From Marinoscillum pacificum (GTDB lineage: Bacteria; Bacteroidota; Bacteroidia; Cytophagales; Cyclobacteriaceae): a stretch of 64,000 nucleotides of DNA. Positions 33,891 through 42,563 of this stretch are shown in pieces. The position numbers were made by a program, and so were the translations under genes. Numbering within the stretch: the stretch's first letter is position 1; every line of letters begins with the position of its first letter. The DNA is taken from NCBI RefSeq assembly GCF_024714495.1, contig NZ_JAMZMJ010000017.1:1-64000 (forward strand), given 5' to 3'. The notes beneath the pieces are model-generated. The model was not told where the DNA came from, searched no databases, and saw nothing but the letters and a program-made list of their open reading frames with translations.

Positions 33891-34774
33891 TTTTGTTTCT
33901 TCACATAATGGCCGTCAAAACCAGGTGTCCATGTTGTTCCTCCATCGTTTGAGTTTTCAAAAAATTGACGAACAGATCCATCTTCATTTTGAGTGAAGGT
34001 CAATCGTGATTTCACGACTTTTCCAGCAGGATTTAGATAATCTGCTATAAACTGCAACATTCCAGGAGATTTATCCACTTCTGTATAATCCAGCACATTT
34101 CCTCCACTCGCTACCCACAACTGGTGCCACTTTTTATCTAGAGGCTGATAGTAGTTGATGCTCTGCCCAGAAAAGATACCGGCTGTCGTATAACTTTCAT
34201 GAATGGCACATCCACCTTCCGCCATCGTAATGGAGTTTTCACCAACCTTTTGTCCATTCACCAGCACATCCCATTCTCCTATCCAAAAATCAAAATGTCT
34301 TCTGATAGAATCTGTCAGACATGGGAAGGCATTCTCTTTCGATCGCTGAACAATAGCTAGAAACAATTTATCATCCTGAAATGCTACCCAATCTTTTTCA
34401 GACTCTAATAACTTAAAATTACTGAAGCCCTTTTGTGTCGCTAGTGAAAGTGTCTCATACATAAGACTTGTTTGAGATAAGGCAGCATAAACCTTCGACT
34501 TCTGATATAATGTAAATCCAGGGTAAAAATTACCGCTGAGTGCTTTATCATAATTTCCTAATGCCTCATCATAACGACCAGTTTTGTATTGACTGTAAGC
34601 CAAACGATACCAGGCAGAAGAATCTTGATCGTTCTTCTTTAAGTACTTCTTATAAGCTTTACCTGCTTCAGTCCATTTCTCCTGCTGATAAAACTGATCT
34701 GCATCCTTTTTCAAATCTTGAGACACGGCCATACCTGCGATAAGCCAACAGGTAATTAGGAATAAGTACTTCAT
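33887..34774 (-). CDS. Secreted TPR protein with C-terminal DUF1579-like beta domain
   Basis: 295 residues with a signal peptide ending GMAVSQ. Two to three TPR units lie at about 20-120 (ADQFYQQEKWTEAGKAYKKY, AWYRLAYSQYKTGRYDEALG). From about 165 on, HFDFWIGEWDVLVNGQKVGE, GGCAIHESYTTAGIFSGQSI and YYQPLDKKWHQLWV are the nitrobindin/DUF1579-like barrel of periplasmic proteins. The likely role is envelope stress or lipid binding; this is inferred. Confidence 0.72.
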   Translation of the reverse strand: MKYLFLITCWLIAGMAVSQDLKKDADQFYQQEKWTEAGKAYKKYLKKNDQDSSAWYRLAYSQYKTGRYDEALGNYDKALSGNFYPGFTLYQKSKVYAALSQTSLMYETLSLATQKGFSNFKLLESEKDWVAFQDDKLFLAIVQRSKENAFPCLTDSIRRHFDFWIGEWDVLVNGQKVGENSITMAEGGCAIHESYTTAGIFSGQSINYYQPLDKKWHQLWVASGGNVLDYTEVDKSPGMLQFIADYLNPAGKVVKSRLTFTQNEDGSVRQFFENSNDGGTTWTPGFDGHYVKKQN

Positions 34775-34847
34775 GACAATTAGTTTGGTTAGCTATTAAA
34801 CAATTGTCAGAAGTGATCCCCTAACAGATTAGGGCACCAACAAAAAG

Positions 34848-34974
34848 AGCTGTCTCAAAAGGTGTCATTTCGACTTTGGAGAAATCCATCTTATATTTTA
34901 ACATATTGATAATCATATGAGTAAGATTTCTCGTTACCTCGAAATGACAAATGAAAGTAGCTTTTGAGACAGCT
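34848..34974. repeat. Nested inverted repeat of about 127 bp, MITE-like
   Basis: Outer arms AGCTGTCTCAAAA (34848-34860) and TTTTGAGACAGCT (34962-34974) are perfect reverse complements. Inside lie TGTCATTTCGA (34863-34873) and TCGAAATGACA (34939-34949), also perfect, and a third pair, GGAGAAATCC / GATTTCTCG. The inner block is shared with 28686-28746. No coding sequence is inside. It may act as a bidirectional terminator between the TPR gene and the T9SS gene, or be a small non-autonomous element. Confidence 0.75.
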
Positions 34975-34983
34975 TCCTACTAT

Positions 34984-37900
34984 TTACTTTAAAATGATTT
35001 TCTGTGATTGTATTTGATCCCCGATGGAGTATTTCAAAATGTAGACTCCTTTTTGAAGTGATCCTCTATTCCAGGTAATTCGTTTTTCATTATTTGTAAC
35101 TATATCTGATACCTTCTTTCCTTCCAGATTATATACCTCAATAGTAGAAGGTACATCCTTGTCAAAAATCAAGGTAGCTGAAGTACTAATCGGATTCGGA
35201 TAAATCTCAATGTTTGACTTAACTGATTCTTCAGACAAAATGATATTTTCCTGAATGCTCAGATTATCTACAATCCAGCCAAAACCCGTACCTCCAGCTT
35301 CACTATTCAATCTAAACCTCATAAGAATAGGTTGACCATCTGCGATTGTTTTCTTAAGGTCAACAGTGTGCGTTTTGAAAAGTGACGCATCAACAGATCC
35401 ACTTGTAAAGGCAGATTGCCAATCTTCGTATAAAGATGCATCATAAGCATCCTCCAGCTCACTCCAGGTACGTCCATTGGTAGACACTTCGAATACTACG
35501 AAATCACTTTCTGGCTGCATCAGTGCAATATCATCGTAGGTCACTAATCCGCTAAATCTGCTTACTGTAACTGGATAGTTAAAATAGGCGACTGCCTCAA
35601 TTCCAGACTCATAAGGATGAGCTGAGTGAAGTGATGCTTCGTTTAAGGTTTCATCGGTTCCTACCGTCAGCCCAATAGTAGTGAAGTCTGATGGATCGCT
35701 AAAATCTGTGAAATGTTTGTCTTTGGCCTCTCCCAGCTTTAGTAAGAACCCTTCTCCCTGTTCTGACACGTATTCATTGCCACTTCTATATCCAATTAAT
35801 TTGATCTGCTTCATACCACTTGTTCCTGCAGATGGCAAAGAAACAATTGTACTTCCAGCAGACAATTCATAAGCCGCCGCCAGCAAAACATCATCCAAAT
35901 ACACTTCTACAGAATCAAATGTCGATCCTAAATCCATTTGAAATACCCACTCTCCATTTACATTCGTATAACTATTGGTAAAAGCTGGAGGTGGTAACAA
36001 CCCATCAACTGTTACTGACCAGATTCCTCTGCCATAAGTAGCTATGACAATCTGATCTTCTACCTGCTTAAAGTCGTAAATATTCACCGGAGGCATATTT
36101 GAATCAAGAAGACCCCATGTAGCTCCACCATCAAGCGATTCGATGATTCCAATTTCTGAACCAACCCAAACCTTGTTTTCATCCGTTGGGAATACATAAA
36201 TACAATTCACCGCTACGTCTGGGAAGCCTCTGGTACTTCCGTTTCCACTACCATCAAATCCGGAAATATCTTCCCAGGATTGACCAAGATCCGTCGTTTT
36301 AATCACCTTAGGAAAACCAGCATATGAAAACAAAATATAGGCTACAGAATCATCAGATGGATGTGTTCCAAAACCAGAAACAGAGCCCATGTCAAATTCA
36401 TCATAATTTTCTGTTGGAGCAAACAAATCCCCTCCGTCCGTAGAAACATAAAGTCTCTCGCCTGAGTAGTGTGATCCTCCTGCCCAAACTACCTCTGGGT
36501 TGGCATAAGAAATTTCCACATCCGCATTGTTGTTGAAACTCCACAAACTGCTATTGGTCATTGAGGTAATTGCCCAACTAGTACCGAAATCCTCTGATTT
36601 ATAAATACCACTAGCTGCCACCGTATATAGCACATCTGGATTCGATTTATGATTGGCCAGCCTGGAAACAAACGGTCCATCACTTTGTAAACCTGAAGTT
36701 GCATTTGACCAACTAGAACCGCCGTTGATCGTTTTAGCAAAGCCATTGTATTGTGATCCACCTATGATCTTATCTTCATTGATGGCATGCCAGATGGTTT
36801 CAAACCCATCGCCTCCAATACCGAATGTTGACTGAGCATCAGGTCCGCCTTCTACTCCAGCAGCATGATACCAGGTACCATTGTCCTGCATTCCTCCAGC
36901 ATATCGATTAGAGCCCGGTGCCTTATCAGCGCTATAAAACTGAGTAGTATTGTAGCCATAACTTATAAATTCATAATCTCCTTCTGTAGGGCCAGGATCT
37001 GTTGACGCAACTGTACGATAAACGCCTCCATCATTTCCAACCAACATTCTAAATGTCTTAGCACTTTCATCCAAATCATAAATTACAATATTGTGCTGAT
37101 CTGGATGTAATCCCGAAGTTCTTGATGCCTGCGGAAAGTTGTTTGCTCCACCATATTGCGCATAGGCATCACTCACACTCGTCAACTCCATCACTTTTCC
37201 GTTTGTAGACAAGAACTCTACAGCCAGATTACTCTGAGGCAAATTACTTGCATCAAAAGACGCTCCTGAGGCCAACACTGGCCAGAAGAAATACATCTGG
37301 TTCACCTCATGCCCCCCAACAGTGGCAATCGATGCACTTGGTGTAGCGGAATAAGAAGTTTTATGAATGTACAAATACTCTCTAGAGTGTGAAGTTTCTG
37401 CTCCTTCTGTATTATTGGCAATGAGATTCCATGCACCATCTTCCTGCTGATCTCTAAATGACACCATCAGCTGCACATTATTCTCAGTATCCCATACCTG
37501 AAAGGGCACCTCAACATAATCTTCGTAGGTATAATCTTCTGCAGGAACACCAGAACCCTGTCCATCAACAGTAAAGCGATGAGCCATTTGCGTACCTTGC
37601 CCAAAACGTATTTCTACCGGCAACAAATCTGCAGCAGCAACTTCACCAAGGTCCATTCCACCTCCTAAATAGCCACCACCAAAATTTACAAACGACATAA
37701 ATGCTTCCGTTCCATTTTCTGAAGGATTCAACGTTCTTACCACACCGGCATCCGCGCCAGTTAATTCGAACTTCCAGGTATCGACTCCTCCTACATAAAC
37801 AATGTCTTCATCAAAAGGATGAGCAGTAATGATATTGTCATACCAGCCCTGGCCTCCTAAAAAATCTTCGTTCGTTCCAGCATCATCTACTACTAAAAAC

Positions 37901-38961
37901 CAGTTTTGTGCTCCGTCATTGGTAACATATAGATCAGAATTGCTTCCTCCAAGTGATCCTTCCACAGACGCCCAAAGCCTATTTGGATTTACCGGAGAAA
38001 TACATATTTCTATTCTTCCAGAGGGAACCATTCCAATGCTAGCATCTGTCCAGTTAACACCACCATCAGTAGACTTTATCACTCCGGATGCATTAACTGC
38101 TACATAAAGAATGTTAAAATCAGTAGGATCAAATGCGATATCATCATATCTCACATTCGTGGAAGAACGCAACCTTGTCCATGTAGATCCGCCATCAATA
38201 GTCTTGTAAATGGCAGCACTAAAGGCACCCCATACAGTGCTTCTTGTAGTTGCAATCACTACATTCTCGTCGTTTGGATCAACAACAATTCGAGACACGT
38301 TTTTGAAATCAGGAAAAACCGAAGGGTCAGCAATCTGCTCCCAGGTTGTGCCCTTGTCTGTTGACTTAAACATCCCTGCACCATCAATATCGCTTGTAAA
38401 GTGCTCGCCAGTACCTGCATAGATCACATTGGTATTGCTCGGAGCCATTGCCAATGTATTTACGCCAAGGTTTGGTAAATCATCAGAAATATAAGCCCAA
38501 TTAGTTCCTGCATCAGTCGTTTTCCATATACCTCCACTTGCAGCACCAGCAAAGAAGGTTTGATGAGTTTCATCATCAGGATCCACTATGAGTGCACGAG
38601 TTCTACCGCCCACGTTTCCCGGACCTCTTTCTTCGAAAACTAAATCATCCGCACTCGTACGTGCTTTGGCTCTTTTTTGAGAAGCGTTCTTAGCTTTCAT
38701 GAACTCTTCCATGACTTGATTAGGACCGTATTTTGGGCCATCATCACCATGTTTCGTTCTTATTTCCTTCTGAATTATACCGTGAATCTCTGGTGCCTCA
38801 GACTTCACTTTTCCGTTGCGCTTCTTTTCAATTTTTTCTTGAGCCCATTGCTCATAGGCTGTCAACTCGGATTTTTCAGTTGGGGCAAAATAATAGATAG
38901 CACTGGTTGCGCTAGCCAGTAATCCTGTTAAAAGGGCCGCCTGGGTCCTGGTAAATTTCAT
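34984..38961 (-). CDS. Type IX secreted protein with sialidase/BNR-type propeller repeats
   Basis: 1,325 residues. It begins with a short hydrophobic leader (AALLTGLLASATSAIYYF) and a charged coiled segment. From about 110 on come repeated propeller units (GGIWKTTDAGTNWAYI, AGMFKSTDKGTTWEQI, AAIYKTIDGGSTWTRL, GVIKSTDGGVNWTDA, GIYKSEDFGTSWAI, GIIESLDGGATWGLL), the BNR/VPS10 Asp-box pattern. After about 990 there are beta-sandwich domains. The last 75 residues are a T9SS type A sorting domain (IEIYPNPISTSATLIF, IEVYNLEGKKV, KGVYILKY). It is secreted through the T9SS, where the CTD is cleaved. Substrate is unknown. It could be a sialidase-like hydrolase or adhesin. Confidence 0.88.
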   Translation of the reverse strand: MKFTRTQAALLTGLLASATSAIYYFAPTEKSELTAYEQWAQEKIEKKRNGKVKSEAPEIHGIIQKEIRTKHGDDGPKYGPNQVMEEFMKAKNASQKRAKARTSADDLVFEERGPGNVGGRTRALIVDPDDETHQTFFAGAASGGIWKTTDAGTNWAYISDDLPNLGVNTLAMAPSNTNVIYAGTGEHFTSDIDGAGMFKSTDKGTTWEQIADPSVFPDFKNVSRIVVDPNDENVVIATTRSTVWGAFSAAIYKTIDGGSTWTRLRSSTNVRYDDIAFDPTDFNILYVAVNASGVIKSTDGGVNWTDASIGMVPSGRIEICISPVNPNRLWASVEGSLGGSNSDLYVTNDGAQNWFLVVDDAGTNEDFLGGQGWYDNIITAHPFDEDIVYVGGVDTWKFELTGADAGVVRTLNPSENGTEAFMSFVNFGGGYLGGGMDLGEVAAADLLPVEIRFGQGTQMAHRFTVDGQGSGVPAEDYTYEDYVEVPFQVWDTENNVQLMVSFRDQQEDGAWNLIANNTEGAETSHSREYLYIHKTSYSATPSASIATVGGHEVNQMYFFWPVLASGASFDASNLPQSNLAVEFLSTNGKVMELTSVSDAYAQYGGANNFPQASRTSGLHPDQHNIVIYDLDESAKTFRMLVGNDGGVYRTVASTDPGPTEGDYEFISYGYNTTQFYSADKAPGSNRYAGGMQDNGTWYHAAGVEGGPDAQSTFGIGGDGFETIWHAINEDKIIGGSQYNGFAKTINGGSSWSNATSGLQSDGPFVSRLANHKSNPDVLYTVAASGIYKSEDFGTSWAITSMTNSSLWSFNNNADVEISYANPEVVWAGGSHYSGERLYVSTDGGDLFAPTENYDEFDMGSVSGFGTHPSDDSVAYILFSYAGFPKVIKTTDLGQSWEDISGFDGSGNGSTRGFPDVAVNCIYVFPTDENKVWVGSEIGIIESLDGGATWGLLDSNMPPVNIYDFKQVEDQIVIATYGRGIWSVTVDGLLPPPAFTNSYTNVNGEWVFQMDLGSTFDSVEVYLDDVLLAAAYELSAGSTIVSLPSAGTSGMKQIKLIGYRSGNEYVSEQGEGFLLKLGEAKDKHFTDFSDPSDFTTIGLTVGTDETLNEASLHSAHPYESGIEAVAYFNYPVTVSRFSGLVTYDDIALMQPESDFVVFEVSTNGRTWSELEDAYDASLYEDWQSAFTSGSVDASLFKTHTVDLKKTIADGQPILMRFRLNSEAGGTGFGWIVDNLSIQENIILSEESVKSNIEIYPNPISTSATLIFDKDVPSTIEVYNLEGKKVSDIVTNNEKRITWNRGSLQKGVYILKYSIGDQIQSQKIILK

Positions 38962-38980
38962 GTGGTTGTGAATTAGGTTT

Positions 38981-39352
38981 TTACTTTATTTGGTTAATGT
39001 TGATGTATCGAATATTGGTGTCCTTAGACTGTTTATTCTCTACAACTCCTGCGATTTCCTTCACAGCGAGTACAGCTTCATCTGACCACTTTATTATCGC
39101 ATTCATCCGTTCGGGACCATAAAGTGTTTTTAAAGACTGTGTATCAAGTACGATAACAGTCTTCCATTCAGATCCAACATATTCTGGTTTGGTATAGCAC
39201 AATGCTAATTTACCCTGGTCTTCACGAAGGTATTCTGAACCAATTTGATTGGTGATCTCTTCTACGATCTCAGAATCAGTAGGAAGTTTTTCGGAGCTTT
39301 TGCAAGAAGCAAAACCAACCGCAATGAGCATGAGTAATAGTATTCGGTACAT
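38981..39352 (-). CDS. Small lipoprotein of unknown function
   Basis: 123 residues. The lipobox is GFASC. The mature part (TDSEIVEEITNQIGSEYLRE, WKTVIVLDTQSLKTLYGPER, MNAIIKWSDEAVLAVKEI) looks like a single alpha/beta domain. It lies 19 bp upstream of the T9SS gene on the same strand and probably shares its transcript. No family was recognised. Confidence 0.6.
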   Translation of the reverse strand: MYRILLLMLIAVGFASCKSSEKLPTDSEIVEEITNQIGSEYLREDQGKLALCYTKPEYVGSEWKTVIVLDTQSLKTLYGPERMNAIIKWSDEAVLAVKEIAGVVENKQSKDTNIRYININQIK

Positions 39353-39449
39353 TACCCAAAACTAGAAGTTTTGTCAAAATATATAGCAGCTTTTAATCTT
39401 AAAGATTCTTAACTCCCTGAGGAATAGATGCTAGAACAGACTTATAACC

Positions 39450-40403
39450 TTACTTTTTGAAGAAAGAATCAACAAACTCCATTTTATTAAACACCTGGAG
39501 ATCTTCTACTCTTTCTCCAACACCTATGTATTTAACTGGAATTTTAAATTGATCTGAAATGCCAATAACCACCCCACCTTTTGCAGTACCATCAAGCTTT
39601 GTGATGGCTAGTGAAGTCACATCAGTTGCTTTTGTAAACTCTTTGGCCTGAATAAAGGCATTTTGTCCTGTACTTCCATCCAATACCAGCATCACTTCAT
39701 GTGGAGCTTCTGGAATGAATCGCTGGATGACCTTTTTGATTTTCGACAGCTCATTCATCAGGTTTACTTTCGTATGCAAACGTCCAGCGGTATCAATGAT
39801 CACTACATCCGCATTGTTATCTACACCATATTTCGCGGCATCATATGCCACGGAAGCTGGATCAGTATTCATCCCTTTATGAATAACTGGCACTCCTACT
39901 CGCTCACCCCACATGATCAATTGATCAACGGCAGCAGCCCTAAATGTGTCAGCTGCTCCTAGAACCACGTTTTTACCAAGTCCCTTAAGCTGTGCAGCAA
40001 GTTTTCCGATAGTTGTTGTCTTCCCAACACCATTAACACCTACCACCAAAAGAACATATGGGCCATCTACTTTTGGCAAATCAAAGCTCTCCAGATCTTC
40101 TGTATTGTTTTCTGACAGAAGACCGGCAATCTCTTCTCTAAGAATTCGATTTAACTCTGAAGCATTGAGGTATTTGTCTTTCGCGACACGCTCTTCTATT
40201 CGATCAATTACCTTAACTGTGGTTTCTACACCTACATCCGAGGTAATCAATATCTCTTCCAGTTCATCCAGAACCTCTTCGTCTACAGTAGACTTTCCTA
40301 CTACTGCTTTTCCAAGTTTATTGAAAAAGCTTTCTTTCGACTTTTCCAAACCCTTATCAAGAGATTCTTTTTTCTCTCTAGAGAATATGTTACCTAGTTT
40401 CAT
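39450..40403 (-). CDS. ftsY: Signal recognition particle receptor FtsY
   Basis: 317 residues, the GTPase that delivers SRP-ribosome complexes to SecYEG. A short acidic/basic N-terminal segment is followed by the NG domain: P-loop GVNGVGKTTTIGKLA, ADTFRAAAVDQL, DTAGRLHTK and TKLDGTAKGG. There is no long A domain, as usual for Bacteroidota. It normally follows rpmG and the DUF4295 gene. Here a hairpin at 40598-40624 separates it from them. Confidence 0.97.
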   Translation of the reverse strand: MKLGNIFSREKKESLDKGLEKSKESFFNKLGKAVVGKSTVDEEVLDELEEILITSDVGVETTVKVIDRIEERVAKDKYLNASELNRILREEIAGLLSENNTEDLESFDLPKVDGPYVLLVVGVNGVGKTTTIGKLAAQLKGLGKNVVLGAADTFRAAAVDQLIMWGERVGVPVIHKGMNTDPASVAYDAAKYGVDNNADVVIIDTAGRLHTKVNLMNELSKIKKVIQRFIPEAPHEVMLVLDGSTGQNAFIQAKEFTKATDVTSLAITKLDGTAKGGVVIGISDQFKIPVKYIGVGERVEDLQVFNKMEFVDSFFKK

Positions 40404-40652
40404 AGTTTCAAAATTAGTTAGGCTGCCACAAAGGTGTTTTTATAGCGAAAGCAAAAATACCATGTTTTAGTTCAGAGGGAACTCTATGGCCTATATAAAT
40501 TGACGGCTTGAAGCCTGACTTTGAGCAATTTGCGGTAAAAAATTAATATGACTAGAAAAAGTCGCTTGACCAATTCCTACTCAACTCCAAAACGAAAAGC
40601 CGTAACGAAAAATTCGCTACGGCTAATGCCTTAAATATCTTCAAGCGTTGGC
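40404..40652. other. Intergenic region between ftsY and the DUF4295 gene
   Basis: About 250 bp without a gene. It holds the terminator at 40598-40624 and presumably the ftsY promoter. A CAAAATTA box lies only a few bases from the ftsY start and is too close to be convincing. Confidence 0.4.
40598..40624 (-). terminator. Hairpin terminator after rpmG-DUF4295
   Basis: On the minus strand AGCCGTAGCGAA / TTCGTTACGGCT form a 12-bp stem with one mismatch and a 3-base loop, followed by TTTCGTTTT. It separates the ribosomal transcript from ftsY. Confidence 0.7.
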
Positions 40653-40808
40653 TTAGTTTTTCTTAGCCAATACGTCTTTTACGTCTGCCTCAAGAACCAT
40701 TTCTTCCTTATAGGTGTAACCACCTTTTTCGTTCTTAACGGCTCTGATTACTTTAGCGAATTTTGCTCCGCCGGGCTGCTTTAGGGTTGCAACTACTTTC
40801 TTAGCCAT
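40653..40808 (-). CDS. DUF4295 domain protein
   Basis: 51 residues: MAKKVVATLKQPGGAKFAKV, then IRAVKNEKGGYTYKEEMVLE and ADVKDVLAKKN. This is the complete DUF4295 protein, a small basic polypeptide found almost only in Bacteroidota directly downstream of rpmG. It is probably ribosome-associated, inferred from location and charge. It starts 2 bp after the L33 stop. Confidence 0.92.
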   Translation of the reverse strand: MAKKVVATLKQPGGAKFAKVIRAVKNEKGGYTYKEEMVLEADVKDVLAKKN

Positions 40809-40810
40809 GG

Positions 40811-40993
40811 TTATTTAATTTCTTTGTGAACTGTATATTTTCTCAAAATAGGGTTGTACTTCTTAAGCTCAATACGCTCAGGAGTATTTTTTCTATTTTT
40901 AGTTGTGATGTATCTTGAAGTACCTGCTACACCAGAGTTCTTGTGCTCAGTACATTCAAGTATAACCTGTATTCTATTGCCTTTCTTTGCCAT
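40811..40993 (-). CDS. rpmG: 50S ribosomal protein L33
   Basis: 60 residues with the family hallmarks: [40 protein letters not shown] and [15 protein letters not shown]. It is the cysteine-poor type, so no zinc knuckle. It is co-transcribed with DUF4295. Its promoter has a near-ideal Bacteroidota architecture at 41022-41052. Confidence 0.97.
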   Translation of the reverse strand: MAKKGNRIQVILECTEHKNSGVAGTSRYITTKNRKNTPERIELKKYNPILRKYTVHKEIK

Positions 40994-41021
40994 GATTCTT
41001 GCCCGATTATTAAAAGGAGTG

Positions 41022-41052
41022 CAAATCTAGAAAAGAATTTTTAATTGAACAA
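41022..41052 (-). promoter_or_regulatory. rpmG promoter (TTG-20 bp-TAGATTTG)
   Basis: Minus-strand -7 element TAGATTTG (41022-41029) matches TAnnTTTG exactly. A TTG (41050-41052) lies 20 bp upstream, the expected -33 position. The bases after the -7 box (TTTGCACTCC) are identical to those upstream of rpmB. Confidence 0.7.
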
Positions 41053-41053
41053 C

Positions 41054-42532
41054 TTATTTCTCATCCAAAGATGGTAAATCCAGATCATTGAAGATGCTTT
41101 TCTCTGTCATCAACGCTTCAATCTCATCACTTTTTCTTGGTGCAAGGTCAGAAAGCAACTCACAACCCTCTTTAGTCACCAGATAATCATCCTCTATTCT
41201 CACTGGAATATCCCACCATTTTTCATCACATGGACTTCCTGCGGGGATATAAATACCTGGTTCAATAGTGATCACCATGTTTTCTTCTAAGGCCGCATAC
41301 TCTCCTTTATCATGAACATCCAATCCAATATGGTGACAACATCCATGTGGATAGTATCTATTACGTCCTGTCTCAGGATTGACCATATCCTTATCTGAAG
41401 TACTCTTATATAGCCCAAGCTCCACCAGCCCATTATTAACGACATTGGCAGTAGCCTGGTAGACAGAACTAAAAGAAGCCCCAGCCTTACAAGCTTCTTT
41501 ACCCGCTTCCTGCGCTTCATAAACCAGGTCATAGATCAGCTTCTGCTCTTTGGTGAACTTACCATTTACAGGAATAGTCCTTGTTACATCAGCAGTATAT
41601 CCGTGATATTCTGCACCAAGATCCATCAGGATCAGTTCACCATCTTCTATCTCAGGCTTATAGTTATCTATATAATGAAGCACACAACCATTGTGTCCTG
41701 CTCCCACAATACTTGGATAACCTTCATATTCCGCCTGATATTTTTTGAAAATGAATTCATGAAGTCCCTGAATTTCTGTTTCTGACATTCCTGGCTCCAA
41801 TGCCTTCATTACCTCCTTCTGACCTAAAGTAGAAATATCAATCGCCTTTTTTAGCAGATCAATCTCGTCTGCTGTTTTAATCCCACGCAATTGACGCATG
41901 ATATTGTCAAGTGTCTCAGTATCCAGATTGCTTGACTTAGGCTCTGTTTCTATAGCCATCGCATCTTTACCGTACCCTACCTTTTCTTTGAAAGTCTCGA
42001 TCAAATCGTATAGATCCGCTTCCTCAGAAGTATTTCTCACGTCATCCTCAAAATCATAGAACAAGACTTTATCAAACTTTGAGAAATCGATATTCATTTC
42101 TGCAAAATCAGGTCCTTCGAAAGCCAATTTGAAGTCCAGCTCTTTTACAGCACCTTCTTTTCCCAACCTTGCACCATCATACATCTCTCGAAGCGCATCG
42201 TGCTGTCTTACGAAAATCAATTCGTTAAAAGAAGATCCGTTTGCTTTTTGCTTATCCTTAAACAATAGCAATACAGCGTGTGGCTCTCTATGTCCAGTCA
42301 AATAGTAAAAATTAGGATCCTGGTGGTACACGTAGTTCACATCATTTGCTCTGTTTCTTACCGGATTGGCAAAGAACACGGCCACAGAATTATCGGGCAT
42401 CTTATCTCGCACCAACTCTCGACGTTCTTTATGAAAATCATTTGTTAAAAAATCATCTGGCTTGGTCAGCTTCTGTGACCAGGATGAAATACATATGAAT
42501 AACGCGATGGAAGCAACAATTGCCTTTTTCAT
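41054..42532 (-). CDS. Secreted Xaa-Pro aminopeptidase (M24)
   Basis: 492 residues with signal peptide MKKAIVASIALFICISSWSQ. The aminopeptidase P N-terminal domain (about 30-200) has NFYYLTGHREPHAVLLLF. The pita-bread domain has the metal ligands in ILMDLGAEYHGYTADVTRTI (two Asp), HGCCHHIGLDVHD (His), ITIEPGIYIP (Glu) and RIEDDYLVT (Glu). It cleaves N-terminal residues before proline. The signal peptide places it in the periplasm. It forms a pair with the M1 peptidase upstream on the same strand, together sitting between rpmB and rpmG. Confidence 0.93.
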   Translation of the reverse strand: MKKAIVASIALFICISSWSQKLTKPDDFLTNDFHKERRELVRDKMPDNSVAVFFANPVRNRANDVNYVYHQDPNFYYLTGHREPHAVLLLFKDKQKANGSSFNELIFVRQHDALREMYDGARLGKEGAVKELDFKLAFEGPDFAEMNIDFSKFDKVLFYDFEDDVRNTSEEADLYDLIETFKEKVGYGKDAMAIETEPKSSNLDTETLDNIMRQLRGIKTADEIDLLKKAIDISTLGQKEVMKALEPGMSETEIQGLHEFIFKKYQAEYEGYPSIVGAGHNGCVLHYIDNYKPEIEDGELILMDLGAEYHGYTADVTRTIPVNGKFTKEQKLIYDLVYEAQEAGKEACKAGASFSSVYQATANVVNNGLVELGLYKSTSDKDMVNPETGRNRYYPHGCCHHIGLDVHDKGEYAALEENMVITIEPGIYIPAGSPCDEKWWDIPVRIEDDYLVTKEGCELLSDLAPRKSDEIEALMTEKSIFNDLDLPSLDEK

Positions 42533-42563
42533 TTTAGATTTTAATTAGGTTGAGATATATCGT

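Noticed and set aside
40409-40416. CAAAATTA as the ftsY promoter -7 box
   Set aside because: It lies only about 6 bp from the start codon, which would leave almost no leader.
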